A stretch of 64,000 nucleotides of DNA. It comes from Photobacterium lipolyticum (lineage in GTDB: Bacteria > Pseudomonadota > Gammaproteobacteria > Enterobacterales > Vibrionaceae). The stretch is from assembly GCF_003026475.1 (NCBI RefSeq), contig NZ_PYMC01000002.1, forward strand, positions 248,001 through 312,000, given 5' to 3'. Under the pieces are notes generated by a model. That model did not search any database and was not told where the DNA came from. It was given only the letters and a program-made list of their open reading frames with translations. Made by a program: the position numbers and the translations under genes. This document shows positions 52,486 to 62,002 of this stretch, in pieces (the stretch's first letter is position 1; each line of letters begins with the position of its first letter).

Positions 52486-53781
52486 ATGCTTTCTAGTTCT
52501 CAAAGGATTGGACTCAGGTTCTGTATAGACAGTGATGGTCGTCTTATAGATTCGCGGACGTCCGAAGAATTAAATGCGATGTGCCGCACTTGTGGTACAC
52601 CTGTTATGAGGCATTCTCCTAACCAGTTTTTTCAACATGCAGACAAGCAATGTGAAGGCTCACTCTTTTCTGAATTACTTGAAAGGCTCTCTTCAACCTT
52701 TATTGAGATTGGACATATTTCATTGCCCATAACATTCGATAACAGTGAGAGCACGGCACAAGATGTGATAGCTGCAGAAGTAAACTATGAACACAGCGTG
52801 ATACCTATTCTGGCGTTAACACTGACAGGCGGGCAGCTCATCTATCTCAGTCTACGAACCGAAGATTATGTCCTTAGTCACCATCAACTTAAGGCTCTTC
52901 GGGAATCGTTTCAAAGTGTCATTGAAATGGATATATCAACACTGACTCTTCCATCCTCAGGTCTTACTGCCTATCTTCGTACTCAAGTTGTAAGTGAATC
53001 ATTCATCAATCGATGCACATGGTTGGCATTGTCACCACTTGCTCCCCTAACACGTACTATCGCAACGTTAGAAGCTAACACGCTTTCTAAGCAAAAAAAG
53101 CAAGCGGAAAAGGAGCTATCATCTGTACAAAAGCACTTGCAAGAAGCCCAAACAGAACTCAGATTTTCAGCGGAAATTTTAGATAAGGTTGCTCTTTATA
53201 AATCTGCAGAGGCTTTAAAAAATGAACGTACTCACTTAATCCAGCAAGTAAACAACCTGACTGAAAAAAAAAGTCAACTCGAGTCACAAATTAAAAATGG
53301 CGCTTATAGTCACGAGGCTAATCAATTAGCGAGCCAAGTCGAAACGTTAAGAGAACAATTTCGCTCTGGTCGTAGGCATGTCCGCGAAATAGAAAGCGAG
53401 ATCGACTTTGCGAGAAAAAACCTAAGCAGTGTAGAAAACCAAGCAATTAAGAAGCGCCAAGAACTCGAGTCACTTGATAAAAAGCTATCTGAAGTGAATT
53501 GGATGACAGGTTTTCTGAGCCATATCAATATGACATTTGAAGATTTTCAGTCCGTTGCCGCAAAAGTTGATCATGCCTTTAATCAACTCGAGACTCTTGA
53601 AAAGCGGATAAAGAGTAAAAATTCTAACTTAGTCGATTTAGATGAACAGCTGAGCAGTAAGAGTAAAGTGTTAAGTGAAGCGAAGAGCACGGTTGATTTC
53701 TACTCGAAACAGAAGTTTGCACTCTTTCGTGAAGTTAATCAGCTTAGAGAACAACTCGCTGAAGTTAAAGGTGGTGATTAA
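52486..53781 (+). CDS. CoiA-like zinc-finger and coiled-coil protein, first gene of a two-gene cassette
   Basis: A 431-residue protein. The N-terminal 60 residues include CRTCGTPVMRHSPNQFFQHADKQCEG, a CxxC...H...C pattern like that at the start of competence protein CoiA. Residues about 70-170 form a mixed domain. From about 195 to the end the protein is a nearly continuous coiled coil (KQKKQAEKELSSVQKHLQEA and similar), with one break around NWMTGFLSHINMTFEDF. There are no transmembrane helices. The following nuclease gene begins directly at the next base after its stop codon, so the two act together. The coiled coil suggests a structural or sensing partner. Confidence 0.75.
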   Translation: MLSSSQRIGLRFCIDSDGRLIDSRTSEELNAMCRTCGTPVMRHSPNQFFQHADKQCEGSLFSELLERLSSTFIEIGHISLPITFDNSESTAQDVIAAEVNYEHSVIPILALTLTGGQLIYLSLRTEDYVLSHHQLKALRESFQSVIEMDISTLTLPSSGLTAYLRTQVVSESFINRCTWLALSPLAPLTRTIATLEANTLSKQKKQAEKELSSVQKHLQEAQTELRFSAEILDKVALYKSAEALKNERTHLIQQVNNLTEKKSQLESQIKNGAYSHEANQLASQVETLREQFRSGRRHVREIESEIDFARKNLSSVENQAIKKRQELESLDKKLSEVNWMTGFLSHINMTFEDFQSVAAKVDHAFNQLETLEKRIKSKNSNLVDLDEQLSSKSKVLSEAKSTVDFYSKQKFALFREVNQLREQLAEVKGGD

Positions 53782-54768
53782 ATGAAGGCTCATCACGATA
53801 GACTCATTACCAAAGTCTACGATCCTATGGTGCGCGATTTTATTAATGTCGCGAAGCAATTAGATGGTATTGATGGAGGTGAATTCTTCCGGCGTCGCAG
53901 GCAGATAGAAGAAGGCACTCGCACCTATCTATGCTCAGTCTGTTACCAGCCTCTCGTACTTCGAGGAACTCCCTCTCGTGTGATTTATCACTACAGTCAT
54001 CGCTTATCAAGTGAAGACTGCCCATTGCAAGAAAAATACAAGCTAAAGGCCGAAGAAGTTCTCGCCATGAAGTTTAACGGGCAGAAGGAAGGCGCTCCCC
54101 ACAGAAACGCAAAAGGATTCATCTATGATGCAATTGTTGCTGATAGCCATAAGCGTTTTTCTGAAGCCAGAATGGAGCCGACTTTTCGAGATAAGGCCCC
54201 TAATAATGTAATGACTAAAGCATGGCGGAGGCCCGACGTATCAACTCTGTATACTGTCGATGGTAAAACGCGAAACGTGGTTTTTGAGCTTCAAATGAGT
54301 TCGACTTTCATCAGTGTTATTGTCGCCCGTGAAGAGTTTTTCCAGCGTAATAACACTTTTGTTGTTTGGGTTCTTCTTGAGTTTGATGGTCAAAGGTACA
54401 CAGACCTCGATATCGCATATGGGAACAGGGTTAACGTTTTTGTTTTGAGTGATGATGCAAAAAACTTAACACACGAAACAGGCGAACTTTGGTTTGAGGT
54501 ACACTGGCGAGAACCCGAACTTGTTGGTAATGAAATTCAGTACGATTGGAAGAGCGAGTTAATTCCCTTCTCTAAGCTAATTTTCCACGATTACTATATG
54601 AAAGCTTACTTCAATGATGTCGAGACAAAAGAAGGTGAACTCAAAGCCAAGCTACAAGATAAAAAACGCGATCACTATGAGGAGTATTGCTCTTTCTGTC
54701 GAGAATCAACTCCAAGCAAACATGTTGCAAACTCAAAACTATGCTCGAACTGTATGTCACCCAAATAG
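53782..54768 (+). CDS. CoiA-like PD-(D/E)XK nuclease, second gene of a two-gene cassette
   Basis: A 328-residue protein resembling competence protein CoiA / DUF6035 proteins. Its N-terminal zinc finger YLCSVCYQPLVLRG with HYSHRLSSEDC is followed by a restriction-endonuclease core: RRPDVSTLY with Asp152, then VVFELQMSS with Glu169 and Gln171 (D-x16-E-x-Q), and IVAREEFFQRNNTFVVWVLLE. A C-terminal zinc pair (CSFC...CSNC) closes it. Direct stop-start contact with the upstream gene (TAAATG) shows translational coupling. A role in natural competence is possible but an antiphage role is more likely from the neighbourhood; neither is shown. Confidence 0.78.
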   Translation: MKAHHDRLITKVYDPMVRDFINVAKQLDGIDGGEFFRRRRQIEEGTRTYLCSVCYQPLVLRGTPSRVIYHYSHRLSSEDCPLQEKYKLKAEEVLAMKFNGQKEGAPHRNAKGFIYDAIVADSHKRFSEARMEPTFRDKAPNNVMTKAWRRPDVSTLYTVDGKTRNVVFELQMSSTFISVIVAREEFFQRNNTFVVWVLLEFDGQRYTDLDIAYGNRVNVFVLSDDAKNLTHETGELWFEVHWREPELVGNEIQYDWKSELIPFSKLIFHDYYMKAYFNDVETKEGELKAKLQDKKRDHYEEYCSFCRESTPSKHVANSKLCSNCMSPK

Positions 54769-55222
54769 GTGCAACCCACAGAGAAAGGGCTAGTCTATGC
54801 TTATTCATATTACCACTTATATGCCAACAGAACGCTATACCAAAGACACCTAAACCGTTTCATTGCTAAAAATCGACTCCATCCATTTCGGTAATAGGCA
54901 AGCTCTCCTCATTAGTATTTACTTATGCCGTGCGTTGGTAATGCTGAGTCGATATTAATCAGGCTCCATACTGGCCAGTATTCAATCAACAATTAGAAAA
55001 ACATCGCACCAGCCATAGCTAACTCTATTTTGGACAGAAACGTGTCAGTGAGTTTGCTAGTTTAGCATTTCACCGATAATCCCAAGTATTGTGGTGCACT
55101 ACCAAGCTGGCATAGTGCATTCAACACCTTTGGTCAAATGCACTATGCTGTTACACAGCGTAAAAGTATAAAACCTCATGTGGCTATAAGAAGCATTTTT
55201 ATTTCATTCGTTACAGAGTAAT
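54769..55222. other. Spacer with perfect 12-base hairpin and dispersed repeat copy
   Basis: About 450 bases without a gene between convergent genes. GCATAGTGCATT (55110-55121) and AATGCACTATGC (55137-55148) are a perfect 12-base inverted repeat with a 15-base loop. It could be a bidirectional terminator, but there is no T-tract. A TGGACAG segment at 55029-55071 resembles segments at 39431 and 48418. Confidence 0.5.
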
Positions 55223-55689
55223 TTAACCTATCATCGCAGAAATCACGTTAACTAACTTTTTGACTTTAAACGTACTAAAATCAAGTGTATGCCAACCTTC
55301 ACTCTCAAGCTGCTCTGCATTTTCCTCGCTTAGTCCATTCTCAGTATAAATAGCAACTTTTGTATCTAACCAAGCAAACTCCAACTCACCTACGACTTCA
55401 TCATCTAAAGTTATTTCATAACCCCAAACTGGTAATGCTAAATCTTTTTCAATCGCTTTTTTCGCAAATTCAATAATGACAGCGTCATCCGATAATTCTA
55501 TGATTTCATCCCATGATTTTTTCATTTCTGATAAATCTAATCCTAGGATTTTCTCTTTGATTAACATATCTATTTCGGATGAGTCAATGGCACCTTTTCT
55601 GTCACGAGAAATAATGAGTTGCTCAGCAAAACCATTATCAACATACCACTGCTGCTTACTTTCCCACTTGGCTAGGTAATCTGGCTTTT
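55223..55689 (-). pseudogene. 3' fragment of the helicase-nuclease gene separated by the IS21 element
   Basis: This fragment encodes the last 155 residues of the large helicase. It begins EKPDYLAKWESKQQWYVDNGF and continues into an acidic C-terminal domain. The frame on the minus strand joins exactly to that of the 5' fragment if the insertion element and one copy of its five-base target duplication are removed: ..WEHLGML + EKPDYLAKWESK... The reconstructed protein is 1306 residues. A downstream ATG (55720 in the element) could let a hybrid peptide be made, but it would lack the helicase. Confidence 0.85.
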
Positions 55690-55896
55690 CAAGCTGCGTA
55701 TTCCGGCCCATGCTGAACACTCATTCCGGTTCAATGTGAACACCTATTCTTGTTTAACGTGAACACCCACTCCGGGTTTAATGTGAACACTTTCACCCAC
55801 ATTTCCGGAATCACTGTTCACGTTTCTCCGGAATCTCTTTCAACGTATTGATCTTCAACTTATTTGGTAACCTGTTTCCTTTTTTGGAGCAGGACT

Positions 55897-57438
55897 ATGC
55901 CAGCAAAGAGGATTGCAATGCGTAAAATTCGAGACGTACTCAGGCTTAAACTGGACGCAAAATTGTCTATCCGACAAATCAGCGCTAGTACGAAAGTCAG
56001 CGTCGGCGCCATCCAGAAGCTGCTCCATAAAACAGAGGCCCTGAATCTGAGTTGGCCACTCCCTGATTCATTAACTGATGAGCAACTGGCAAAGTTGTTT
56101 TACCCGACCGCCGACACAAAGGCATCTGCTCGGTATCAAATACCTGACTGGGCTGATGTACACCAGGAGCTGAAACGCAAAGGGATGACAAAACAACTGC
56201 TGTGGGAGGAATATACCCAGCAATACCCCAATCGGTGCTACAGCTACTCTCAGTACTGTGACCGCTACCTTCACTGGAATAAGCAGCAGAAACGTTCAAT
56301 GAGACAGCTGCACAAGGCTGGGGAAAAATGTTTTATCGACTACTGCGGCCAAACTGTTCCCATCGTCAGCCACAGTACTGGTGAAATCCGTCATGCCCAG
56401 GTATTCGTCGCTGTTCTGGGGGCATCGAACTATACCTATGCTGAAGCGACAGAATCACAGTCATTGCCCGACTGGCTGCAAAGCCATGTGCGGATGTTCG
56501 AGTTCTTCGGCGGTACGCCGGAGATGCTTATCCCTGATAACCTGCGCAGTGGCGTCAGTAAAGCCTGCCGTTACGATCCGGAACTCAATCCCAGTTACCA
56601 GCAGCTTGCAGAGCATTACCAACTGGCAGTCATGCCAGCACGTCCTTATAAGCCCAAAGACAAAGCAAAAGCGGAGGTGGGCGTGCAAATCGTCGAACGC
56701 TGGATCCTGGCACGACTGCGTCATCACAGCTTCTTCTCGTTGGCTGAAGTGAACCAATGTATCTGTGCGTTACTTGAAGAACTGAACCAAAAACCTTTTA
56801 AGCAGTTGCCGGGAAATCGTAAAGAAGCCTTCGATAAGTTAGATCGCCCAGCACTCAAGTCCTTACCTCTCCATCCTTATCGTTATGTTGCCATCAAAAA
56901 GGTAAAAGTTAACATCGACTATCACATCCAGTATGAACAGCATTACTACTCAGTCCCGCATCAGTATGTCGGTGAGAAACTGGAACTGCATGCTGGTGAT
57001 CAGTTAGTCCAGCTCTATTATCGGCAACAGCTCATTGCTTCCCATCCCCGCAAGCGCTATCCCGGTATGACGACAGATGAAGCTCATATGCCTAAACGCC
57101 ATCAGAAACATCAGCAATGGACACCTGGGCGCCTGAAACAATGGGCCAGTTCTATCGGGCCCGATACGCTGAAATGGGTGAGCCAGCGTATGGAAGAAAA
57201 AGCACACCCAGAACAGGCTTATCGCTTGTGTCTGGGGCTGCTCAGCCTGAGCCGTCAATACCCTGCACAAAGGCTTAATGGCAGTTGCAAGATAGCCAAT
57301 CAAGAAGGACTGACGAAGCTCAAGCAAATTAAGTCAATCCTAACCAGCAACCGTGATCAGTTACCCGAGCCGGAGGAAGGAACCACTCGCTTATCTCAAG
57401 ACCACGAAAATATCCGCGGGCCGCATACCTTCCACTAG
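55897..57438 (+). CDS. istA: IS21-family transposase IstA
   Basis: A 513-residue transposase. The N-terminal helix-turn-helix is RQISASTKVSVGAIQKLL. The catalytic core has Asp in CFIDYCGQTVP, Asp in MLIPDNLRSGVS and Glu in KDKAKAEVGVQIVERW, the DDE triad. The C-terminal Mu-transposase-like domain has HYYSVPHQYVGEKLELHAG. The start MPAKRIAM at 55897 is chosen because GGAGCAGGA precedes it. The gene is followed after nine bases by istB. Confidence 0.95.
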   Translation: MPAKRIAMRKIRDVLRLKLDAKLSIRQISASTKVSVGAIQKLLHKTEALNLSWPLPDSLTDEQLAKLFYPTADTKASARYQIPDWADVHQELKRKGMTKQLLWEEYTQQYPNRCYSYSQYCDRYLHWNKQQKRSMRQLHKAGEKCFIDYCGQTVPIVSHSTGEIRHAQVFVAVLGASNYTYAEATESQSLPDWLQSHVRMFEFFGGTPEMLIPDNLRSGVSKACRYDPELNPSYQQLAEHYQLAVMPARPYKPKDKAKAEVGVQIVERWILARLRHHSFFSLAEVNQCICALLEELNQKPFKQLPGNRKEAFDKLDRPALKSLPLHPYRYVAIKKVKVNIDYHIQYEQHYYSVPHQYVGEKLELHAGDQLVQLYYRQQLIASHPRKRYPGMTTDEAHMPKRHQKHQQWTPGRLKQWASSIGPDTLKWVSQRMEEKAHPEQAYRLCLGLLSLSRQYPAQRLNGSCKIANQEGLTKLKQIKSILTSNRDQLPEPEEGTTRLSQDHENIRGPHTFH

Positions 57439-57447
57439 GAGAATGAC

Positions 57448-58203
57448 ATGACACAACAAACTCTGACCCGACTAAGAGAACTGAAACTCAGTGGGATGGC
57501 TACGGCACTGGAACGACAGCAAGATCAGCCTGGTACGTATGGAGAACTGTCGTTCATCGAGCGGCTCAGCCTGTTGGTTGAACAAGAGCAGTCAGTCCGT
57601 GAGCAACGTAAGCATGACAGGCTGATCCGACAAGCAAACTTCAAATTAAATGCCACGGTGCAGGAAGTCGACTACCAGCATCCGCGCAACATTGAGCGCT
57701 TCCGGATCGCCAGGTTAGCGCAACGCGACTGGCTTGACCAAGCGCAGAATCTTCTAATCACAGGGCCCTGTGGTAGCGGAAAGACTTATCTCGGATGTGC
57801 ACTTGGGCACAACGCTTGCCTACAGGGATACAGCGTCCGTTATTACCGAACGTCAAGATTACTGCTAGCACTGACCCAGTCGAAAGCCGATGGCACGTAT
57901 CACAAGCTACTGGTTCAACTGGCAAAGATACGCTTGTTAGTCTTGGATGACTGGGGGCTAGAGCCATTAAAAGCGGCTCACCGAAACGATCTAATGGAAA
58001 TCATGGATGATCGTTATGGGCAGACGTCAACGATGCTAATCAGTCAGTTACCGACTGATCAATGGTACACGCAGATAGGCGATAATACATTGGCTGACGC
58101 CATCTTAGATCGTCTTATGCACAATGCTCACAGGCTACAACTGAAAGGAGAATCTATGAGAAAAAAGCTGGGAACGTTGACGGAAGATGAACACATAAGC
58201 TAA
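57448..58203 (+). CDS. istB: IS21-family helper ATPase IstB
   Basis: A 251-residue DnaC-like AAA+ ATPase that assists IstA in choosing and remodelling target DNA. Walker A is TGPCGSGKTYLG (about residues 105-116) and Walker B is RLLVLDDWGLEPL. The N-terminal helical domain carries LRELKLSGMATALERQ, typical of IstB. AGGAGAATG with the start follows the istA stop. Confidence 0.96.
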   Translation: MTQQTLTRLRELKLSGMATALERQQDQPGTYGELSFIERLSLLVEQEQSVREQRKHDRLIRQANFKLNATVQEVDYQHPRNIERFRIARLAQRDWLDQAQNLLITGPCGSGKTYLGCALGHNACLQGYSVRYYRTSRLLLALTQSKADGTYHKLLVQLAKIRLLVLDDWGLEPLKAAHRNDLMEIMDDRYGQTSTMLISQLPTDQWYTQIGDNTLADAILDRLMHNAHRLQLKGESMRKKLGTLTEDEHIS

Positions 58204-58245
58204 AAATTACTCTTGGTGATACGTTGAAAAATCAAGTGTTCACGT

Positions 58246-61200
58246 TCAGCCAGAAGAGGTGTTCAACTTCGCCGGAATACGCACAAGCATACCTAGATGC
58301 TCCCAATAATAGGTTTCACCTTGATATTGAATGGTAAAGTCTGGCAAGTATTGACTATCGTCTTTGCCCTTTAATGGTTTCTCATAATAAGGCTGTAAAT
58401 CGTGCTTAAACAGAAGATCTGCAACAATCACTTCAGATTTACTTCTGAGCATCTCACCGATTAAAGACTTGTGCACTTTCCCTGACTCGTACCAACCAGT
58501 CACTTCAAGCAATTCATCTGGCACCACATTAAAATCAAATAACGAGCTGTTTATCACCTCTAAAGCTGACTTTTCAGGACGAGCATGATCTATCAATGAA
58601 GAAACATCACCTTCAATAAGTAAGGTACAATGGCGGTTTGCGCGTGTAATTCCCGTATATAGAAGCTCCATCAATCTTCGATTAGTTGCGGCTTTAGGTA
58701 TCACAAAATAAACGTGTTTAAACTCACTGCCCTGAGATTTGTGCACAGAGATAGCATAAGCAAGTTCTAAGTTACTTTCTGGGGAATCCTTAGTGCGCCC
58801 AAAGTAATTAATGCTCAGGTCTTCTTTACCTACCAACTTTCCGCATAAATCTCTGAACGTATACTCTTTCCAGTTCAAATATCTATACTGGTTCGCCCTT
58901 GGCTGTAATGTCCCAATTTCACCGTTGAATATTTGTAAGTCAACTTGTTTACGTTGCTTAAAATCATATGCTTTAACAGGATCAGATTTAGTTCTATTTC
59001 TAACCTGAATAACCTTATCAAACACGTGAAAGCCATCAACCGTACCACGTTGAGCCCAATTACCAGACTTAAAGCTCTGACAAGCTAAGTTGATTGCCTC
59101 TGTACCAAATTCCTCACCACGTACAGGTGATAATATTTGAAAAGCGACCACGTCATCCTTTAAGACTCGTTGCCAAGTCGCTTGGCCTGCTTCACTCTCT
59201 TTACCAAAATCTTGTGAAACTAATTCAATCAATTTTTCTGATATAGGTTGGTTTTCATTCCAGTATTCAACACGTAAGTCTTTATCAATCCGACCACCAT
59301 CTTGAAGTTTTATTAATAACTCATCGCGGTCTAATTTAGCTTCTTTAACATTACATGAGGAGGTGCTTTTAGTTTTAGCTGATTGATTAATAAACAGTGA
59401 AGCAACATCCAAAATGCCTGTGCCTAAATCCATCACTCGATTATTCATTTGTCGCAAGTTAACTGTTAAGTGAGCAATATTGTTAGGATAGTTTTCTGTT
59501 AAGTAACTAACAAAATCAGCATAAACCTTGCCGTAACCAATAGGTGGCAACTGAGCAGGGTCGCCTACTAATAGTATTCTTGTTACACAATGCCAATTCA
59601 CAGCCCTCACAAATGATGCGAATAACATGGTATCTATCATCGAACATTCATCAATAACAATAGTGCTGTAACTTTCAATGCTTCGACCACCAGCACGCTT
59701 AGTGGTCATGTTAGGATTTAACCAATAATTAGTCGCTAAAAGAGAGTGAATTGTGCAGACATTTACACCACTGGTGATCTTTTTATCTTGAAGCTCTGTT
59801 CTTAACCTGTCTGCAGCTTTGCCTGTTGGTGCTAATACACAAATAGCAGCACCTTGACCATCAGCTTGCTTTACACCATTAATATAAGCAGTTGCAACGG
59901 TACTTTTACCAGTCCCCGCTCCCCCTGCTAGTATGGCAATCGGTTTTGTAAAAACATCAATACAAACGTCTGCTTGAGAGTTAATTGCTTGGATATAATT
60001 GTCACGAGATTGATCTTCTTTAAACAGCGCACTCGATTCATCTTTAAGCTGGTCAATCCAATTACGTTTAGTTATTGGTGTTTTCAGCTTGATTTCATTG
60101 CGTGTTAAAAGACTCGTAAAAGTGTCTCTCAGCAAGGATTCATCTTCAGCTAATAAACGATCATATAGATACCTGATCTTGCCCTCTTCACGATAGGTAA
60201 TAGCCTGTTGATAAAATGTTTTATCAATGCTCAAATAGCTACTCTTAACCTCAACGCGTTTCCACTCGGGTAAATAATCTAACCTAATATTGATTTGCTC
60301 AAGCACTTGCTCCGCTTTAACAAACACATGAGGCTTACTTCTACGGATTGTTTCCAGCAATAACGCTCTCATTCTTTGTTCTGCTTGCAGATCAAAGAAT
60401 GGTTTTACAGACAAATCTGGTGATGGCACCATGCCCCTATCAACTAAACTCCAGCCGATGGTGTCGCTCTCATCTATACCTTGATATTGCTCGGCTAATA
60501 TATAAGGGTTAGCAGTTAACTCTGGTAATGAGGCGGTTATTCCCCACTTCTGGCGTTCCTCATTTAACACATTTGTGATCTGCTCTTTAGTGACAGCAAG
60601 TCGTGCTACAACAGTAAGTAGGAAATCTAATGACTCACCTTCTGCTGTTAACAAAGCATTTCGCCTTGATGCTCTGGCATCCAAATTATCATAAGCTTGG
60701 CCGCACAAACTATTGGTCTTTTCATTTAAGAAGTCACAAACAGATTGATAAGCCTCCTGCTCTTTATCTTGATGTACTAGATTTTTATATCGGTCAATAA
60801 CATCGTGCAAACTCAAATACTCTAAAACACTTGTCATTCCAGGATAACAACCACGACTTACCCATAGTTCTGATATCAGTGTTTCTAGCCAGATGATCCT
60901 TGCTTGCCAGTTTTCACTGGTATCTTGAATTTCATCTTTTAATACGCGTAATGAATTTAAAAACTGCTCTAATAAACCAAGCGCTTCATCGTCAGAAACT
61001 AACCTTGAGCCATACTTACACACTTGCGATTGTTCAGGCACAACAACAAACTTATTCGCAGTTTCAAAATCATCTTTATAAAGGTGATAAGGCAGCCTTA
61101 TGCCTTGCTCTGGATAGCAGTTTGTGACTTCTCGTTGCCACACATAACCATTGTGATATCTTTGTTTCGTTTCTTCGGAACAATTGAGATAATAACGAGG

Positions 61201-61737
61201 CTCTCCGATAGATTTAACTCTCGATATGCCTACTAAAACATACTGACTTTTTTCTTCCGTAGTAAATGGATTAGAATAGTTCGCATAATAAAAAACTAAA
61301 CTTTTAGCACATTCAACTTTATCAAAGTGCGCTTGGGCATGTATAAAACGTTGCGTATTATCATATTTACCGTTCTTTTTAATGCCCTCTCCATTAAACA
61401 TCACATCATAGGGCCATGTGCAAGCAGTAGCTTCAGGCATATCCCATTCGACAGGTTGAGAGTCATCATTAAAAAATGATGGTGGTGCAGCAGAAGCCTT
61501 TGATACATCATCTGAAAAAGCGCTGCCGCTATACATACAAGCTGGAATTCTATCTAGACTAGAAAACTTCTGCCCCGCAACATTCTTTTCCCACTCAATG
61601 TCACGCTGCTCTCGAATCATTTCACCAGGGTAAGAATGGCAGCCAACACAATGAATATTCTTTTGTGGCTCTTTACATACTCGGCCATTCCAACCATCGT
61701 CATGCCAAGCTAAACGTACTGTAATGTGAGAAGTCAT
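58246..61737 (-). pseudogene. Large SF1 helicase-nuclease, interrupted at its 3' end by IS21
   Basis: The surviving 5' part encodes 1151 native residues (to 58284) and then a short tail from the insertion element. The N-terminal 600 residues are unrecognised, with Cys-bearing motifs at the start (CVGCHSYPG). Helicase core: Walker A AGGAGTGKSTVATAYI (about 601-616), Walker B STIVIDECSMIDTML, then VGDPAQLPPIGYGKVY and SVHKSQGSEFKHVYFV near 1035, like RecD/Dda-type SF1 helicases. The C-terminus (YLPDFTIQYQGETYYWEHLGML) begins a PD-(D/E)XK-like nuclease with Asp and Glu, whose remainder lies in the 3' fragment. The truncated product lacks the end of this nuclease. Confidence 0.82.
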
Positions 61738-62002
61738 TGTTGCTACCCTTAATTTATTTTCAAATAAAATACTTAAAGCTAAAAACTATCGCTATGATTT
61801 CATAGGTCACCACTATTAAGACAAAATCCTGAGTGGGGGTAATGTGATGGTTATGACGCTATTGACACGACCAAAACCTCGCATAAAATCTGACATAAAA
61901 GCCTTTATAGTCAGACAATTACATAATGATACATTAGATATATTGAGTCAAATTTGGATAGAATGAAATGTTAAGAGTGACTACTCTAAGAAGGAATGGG
62001 GC

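Larger units (their letters stand above)
55695..58283 (+). mobile_element. IS21-family insertion sequence inside the helicase gene
   Basis: A 2589-base element with inverted ends TGCGTATTCCGGC (left, 55695-55707) and its complement (right, ending 58283). Several internal subterminal repeats follow: TTCAATGTGAACACC, TTTAACGTGAACACC and TTTAATGTGAACAC on the left, and TGTTCACGTT and TGTTCAACTT on the right, as is usual in IS21. It is flanked by a five-base duplication CAAGC (55690-55694 and 58284-58288). Both genes, istA and istB, are intact. It interrupts the helicase gene without further damage, so the insertion is recent. Confidence 0.95.

Noticed and set aside
57004..57327. Long frames antisense to istA (for example 56461-56757 and 57004-57327)
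   Set aside because: Shadows of the transposase reading frame; no start signals and no independent conservation.
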